Positions 62,472 through 64,000 of a DNA stretch of 64,000 nt are shown piece after piece. The notes under the pieces were generated by a model, which saw nothing but the letters and a program-made list of their open reading frames with translations, made no database searches and was not told the DNA's origin. The DNA is from Sinomicrobium soli (GTDB taxonomy: Bacteria > Bacteroidota > Bacteroidia > Flavobacteriales > Flavobacteriaceae): positions 62,001 through 126,000 of the forward strand of contig NZ_QLNV01000007.1 of the NCBI RefSeq assembly GCF_003285545.1, in the 5' to 3' direction. Position 1 is the stretch's first letter. Every line of letters begins with the position of its first letter. The translations under genes and the position numbers were made by a program.

Positions 62472-62591
62472 ATGTATCAGACAAAAGGGATGACTTTAGT
62501 AAACAAACACGGGATCTTACTGGAAAAAACCGACAACAGTTTTGAGAACGAAGGAGTTTTCAACCCGGCTGTTGTGAAAGAAGGGAATTAA
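62472..62591 (+). pseudogene. N-terminal remnant of a GH130 glycosidase/phosphorylase
   Basis: 39 codons: MYQTKGMTLVNKHGILLEK then TDNSFENEGVFNPAVVKEGN and a stop. The ending matches the start of GH130 beta-mannoside phosphorylase-like proteins, which continue with VHLFYRAV-type sequence; here the frame stops and only non-coding sequence follows to 62634. Genes of this family are often next to universal stress proteins in flavobacteria (recalled). Confidence 0.5.
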
Positions 62592-62634
62592 GTTAACCCG
62601 CTATTTTTTAATTGCGGGATAGACCGGACTCGCG

Positions 62635-63609
62635 TTATTCCGCCTTCTTTTCCCGCTGTCTTTCCAGTTTTCTGAAATACCCCCGGAACAAAAAGTTGTG
62701 TTTCAGGGCTTCCATGTTCTCGTTAAAACGGCCTGTTCCTTCTTCTATATGCTGCATGGTTTGTTCCAGTTGCCGGACGAGAACCGTATCGGTGGCCAGG
62801 TAATGCAGTGCGCCCTCGCCGTACCTGATCTCCGTGACCAGGGTATTCAGCTCTTTAACCGTTTGGCTGATCGTGATCGCCGAACTCTCCAGGTGTTCCA
62901 GGGTACTTTTCATTTTTCCTGTGGCCTGGGTATCACTGAGCAATACCCCCGCAACACTCTCTTCAAAACTTACCTCCTCCAGTATACGGTCCAGTTTGCC
63001 CACCACGCTATTGGCACGCATCCCGGCGTATTTCAGACCGGCTATGGTCTGCCGGAGGTCGGCGGCCATCACGGTATCGTTCAACAATCTTCCCAGTGTT
63101 CCTTTTCCCTGGGTAAGCGAACGGGTTACCTTTAAAAGATCGGCGGTAAGCAATGCTGCATTTTCGTTGGTAACACTCAGTGTATTCAGTATATCATCCG
63201 TTCCTATCCTGCTGTAAGACGGTATTTCATCTCCGTCCTTCACGTGCTCCGACGCATTCTTCCCCGGGATAATATTGACGATCATATTTCCTACAAGTCC
63301 GTCAGAACTTATAGTGGCCACCGCGTCTTTTTTAATATACCCCTGCATTTTTTCACTGATGGCCATGCTTACGCAGATGGCGGTATCATTCTCCATTTCG
63401 ATGGCTTTTACGGTCCCTGCATCAATCCCGGAAAAGCGTACGTTATTGCCCTTCTGCAACCCGTTGACATTGGAGAAAACAGCTGTAACGGTAAAAGTCT
63501 TGCCGAACAGGTTCCGGTTATTACCGATCAGGTAGGCTGCTACCAGCAGGAAAAAAATGCCTGCTGTTACAAAAATACCCAGTTTTATGTTCTCTGAAGA
63601 TTTTGTCAT
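62635..63609 (-). CDS. MlaD/MCE family lipid transport protein
   Basis: 324 residues: N-terminal membrane helix (about 8-26, LGIFVTAGIFFLLVAAYLI), an MCE domain (about 38-115: FTVTAVFSNVNGLQKGNNVRFSGIDAGTVKAI, ISSDGLVGNMIVNIIPG in pieces), and a long helical C-terminal region. Anchored in the inner membrane and binding phospholipids for outer-membrane lipid asymmetry. It follows the ATPase gene mlaF with 8 nt between. Confidence 0.93.
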   Translation of the reverse strand: MTKSSENIKLGIFVTAGIFFLLVAAYLIGNNRNLFGKTFTVTAVFSNVNGLQKGNNVRFSGIDAGTVKAIEMENDTAICVSMAISEKMQGYIKKDAVATISSDGLVGNMIVNIIPGKNASEHVKDGDEIPSYSRIGTDDILNTLSVTNENAALLTADLLKVTRSLTQGKGTLGRLLNDTVMAADLRQTIAGLKYAGMRANSVVGKLDRILEEVSFEESVAGVLLSDTQATGKMKSTLEHLESSAITISQTVKELNTLVTEIRYGEGALHYLATDTVLVRQLEQTMQHIEEGTGRFNENMEALKHNFLFRGYFRKLERQREKKAE

Positions 63610-63617
63610 GATTCTGT

Positions 63618-64000
63618 TTATTTAAAAAAGGCTTTTACCTGAGGATCAGCTGACCGCTGTAATTCGCGGTAAGTCCCCTCCGCATAATTAATACCGTCTA
63701 CCAGGAGTATCATACGGTCTGATATGACCCGGGCGCAATCTACATCGTGTGTAATGATGAGCGCAGAAGTACGGTACCTGGCCTGTATGATTCGCATCAG
63801 CTCAATAATTTCTTTGGCTGTTATGGGATCGAGACCACTGGTAGGTTCGTCATACAGGATGATCCTGGGATTCATAATTAATGTCCTCGCCAGTGCTACG
63901 CGGCGTTTCATTCCCCCGGAAAGTTCAGCCGGCATCAATGCTGTGGCATGCGAAAGCCCTACGCTCTTCAGGGCCTCCAGTACCAGGGTTTCGGTATCCG
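63618..64000 (-). CDS. ABC transporter ATP-binding protein MlaF, 5' end beyond window
   Basis: The frame is open to the window edge, giving about 127 codons of the C-terminal half. Signature motif [17 protein letters not shown], Walker [14 protein letters not shown], and the H-loop IITHDVD are present, typical of the MlaF/Ttg2A-like ATPase that drives MCE systems. The Walker A part lies outside. First visible gene of the mlaF-mlaD pair. Confidence 0.93.
   Translation of the reverse strand, partial: DTETLVLEALKSVGLSHATALMPAELSGGMKRRVALARTLIMNPRIILYDEPTSGLDPITAKEIIELMRIIQARYRTSALIITHDVDCARVISDRMILLVDGINYAEGTYRELQRSADPQVKAFFK

Overview
The window is from a member of the Bacteroidota, almost certainly Flavobacteriaceae. 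The signs are SusC/SusD pairs, an ECF sigma/FecR pair, gliding genes gldF/gldG, the type IX secretion plug protein (DUF5103), a complete Na+-NQR operon, and many promoters of the Bacteroidota TAnnTTTG type. All assignments come from reading the translated sequence; no database search was run.

Layout. 1-8.4 kb: end of an apbE gene and a small companion, a split YeeE/YedE thiosulfate-type importer on the other strand, then nqrABCDEF reading leftward with its own terminator. 8.7-10.6 kb: T9SS plug protein and apaG. 10.7-23.2 kb: two SusC/SusD systems back to back. The rightward one is headed by an ECF sigma factor and a FecR anti-sigma, and runs on into a dipeptide epimerase and an unusual serine hydrolase-DUF819 transporter fusion, which suggests uptake of cell-wall or other peptides. 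26.8-46 kb: mostly housekeeping genes (unknown lipoprotein and large secreted protein, DUF4442, two MFS exporters, PadR-PspC, lnt, pssA, gldF/gldG, SAM hydrolase, phoH, purC, mnmE).

46-60.7 kb is an accessory island starting directly after the 3' end of mnmE: tyrosine integrase with 11-bp phased repeats, helix-turn-helix protein, helicase and primase separated by an iteron-like cluster, a hairpin region that may be oriT, MobC-like protein and relaxase, and an IS256-family insertion sequence. Beyond the IS lies the most interesting part: an XRE regulator, a highly structured leader RNA, an ECF-like sigma factor with an extra C-terminal helix-turn-helix, and a Cas12f/TnpB-like protein that has lost its RuvC catalytic residues and its C-terminal zinc ribbon. 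Just after that gene is a scaffold-plus-guide-like RNA, and the first 16 nt of its presumed guide match (15/16) a site in the leader of the same operon. This fits an RNA-guided transcription system in which a dead Cas12f delivers a sigma factor to DNA. As I recall from the literature, related dCas12f-sigma systems have been reported in Flavobacteriia; the apparent self-target, the leader structure and the setting on a mobilizable island are specific observations here. IS256 end sequences and a split target-site duplication indicate that this module has been inverted in place.

The island continues with a GIY-YIG protein, an AbiE toxin-antitoxin pair with an operator over its promoter, a tandem-repeat patch, a Coa1-family protein and a broken Y4mF-type antitoxin; its right edge is not resolved. 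The window ends with a WG-repeat protein, a universal stress protein, a GH130 remnant, and mlaD/mlaF lipid-transport genes.
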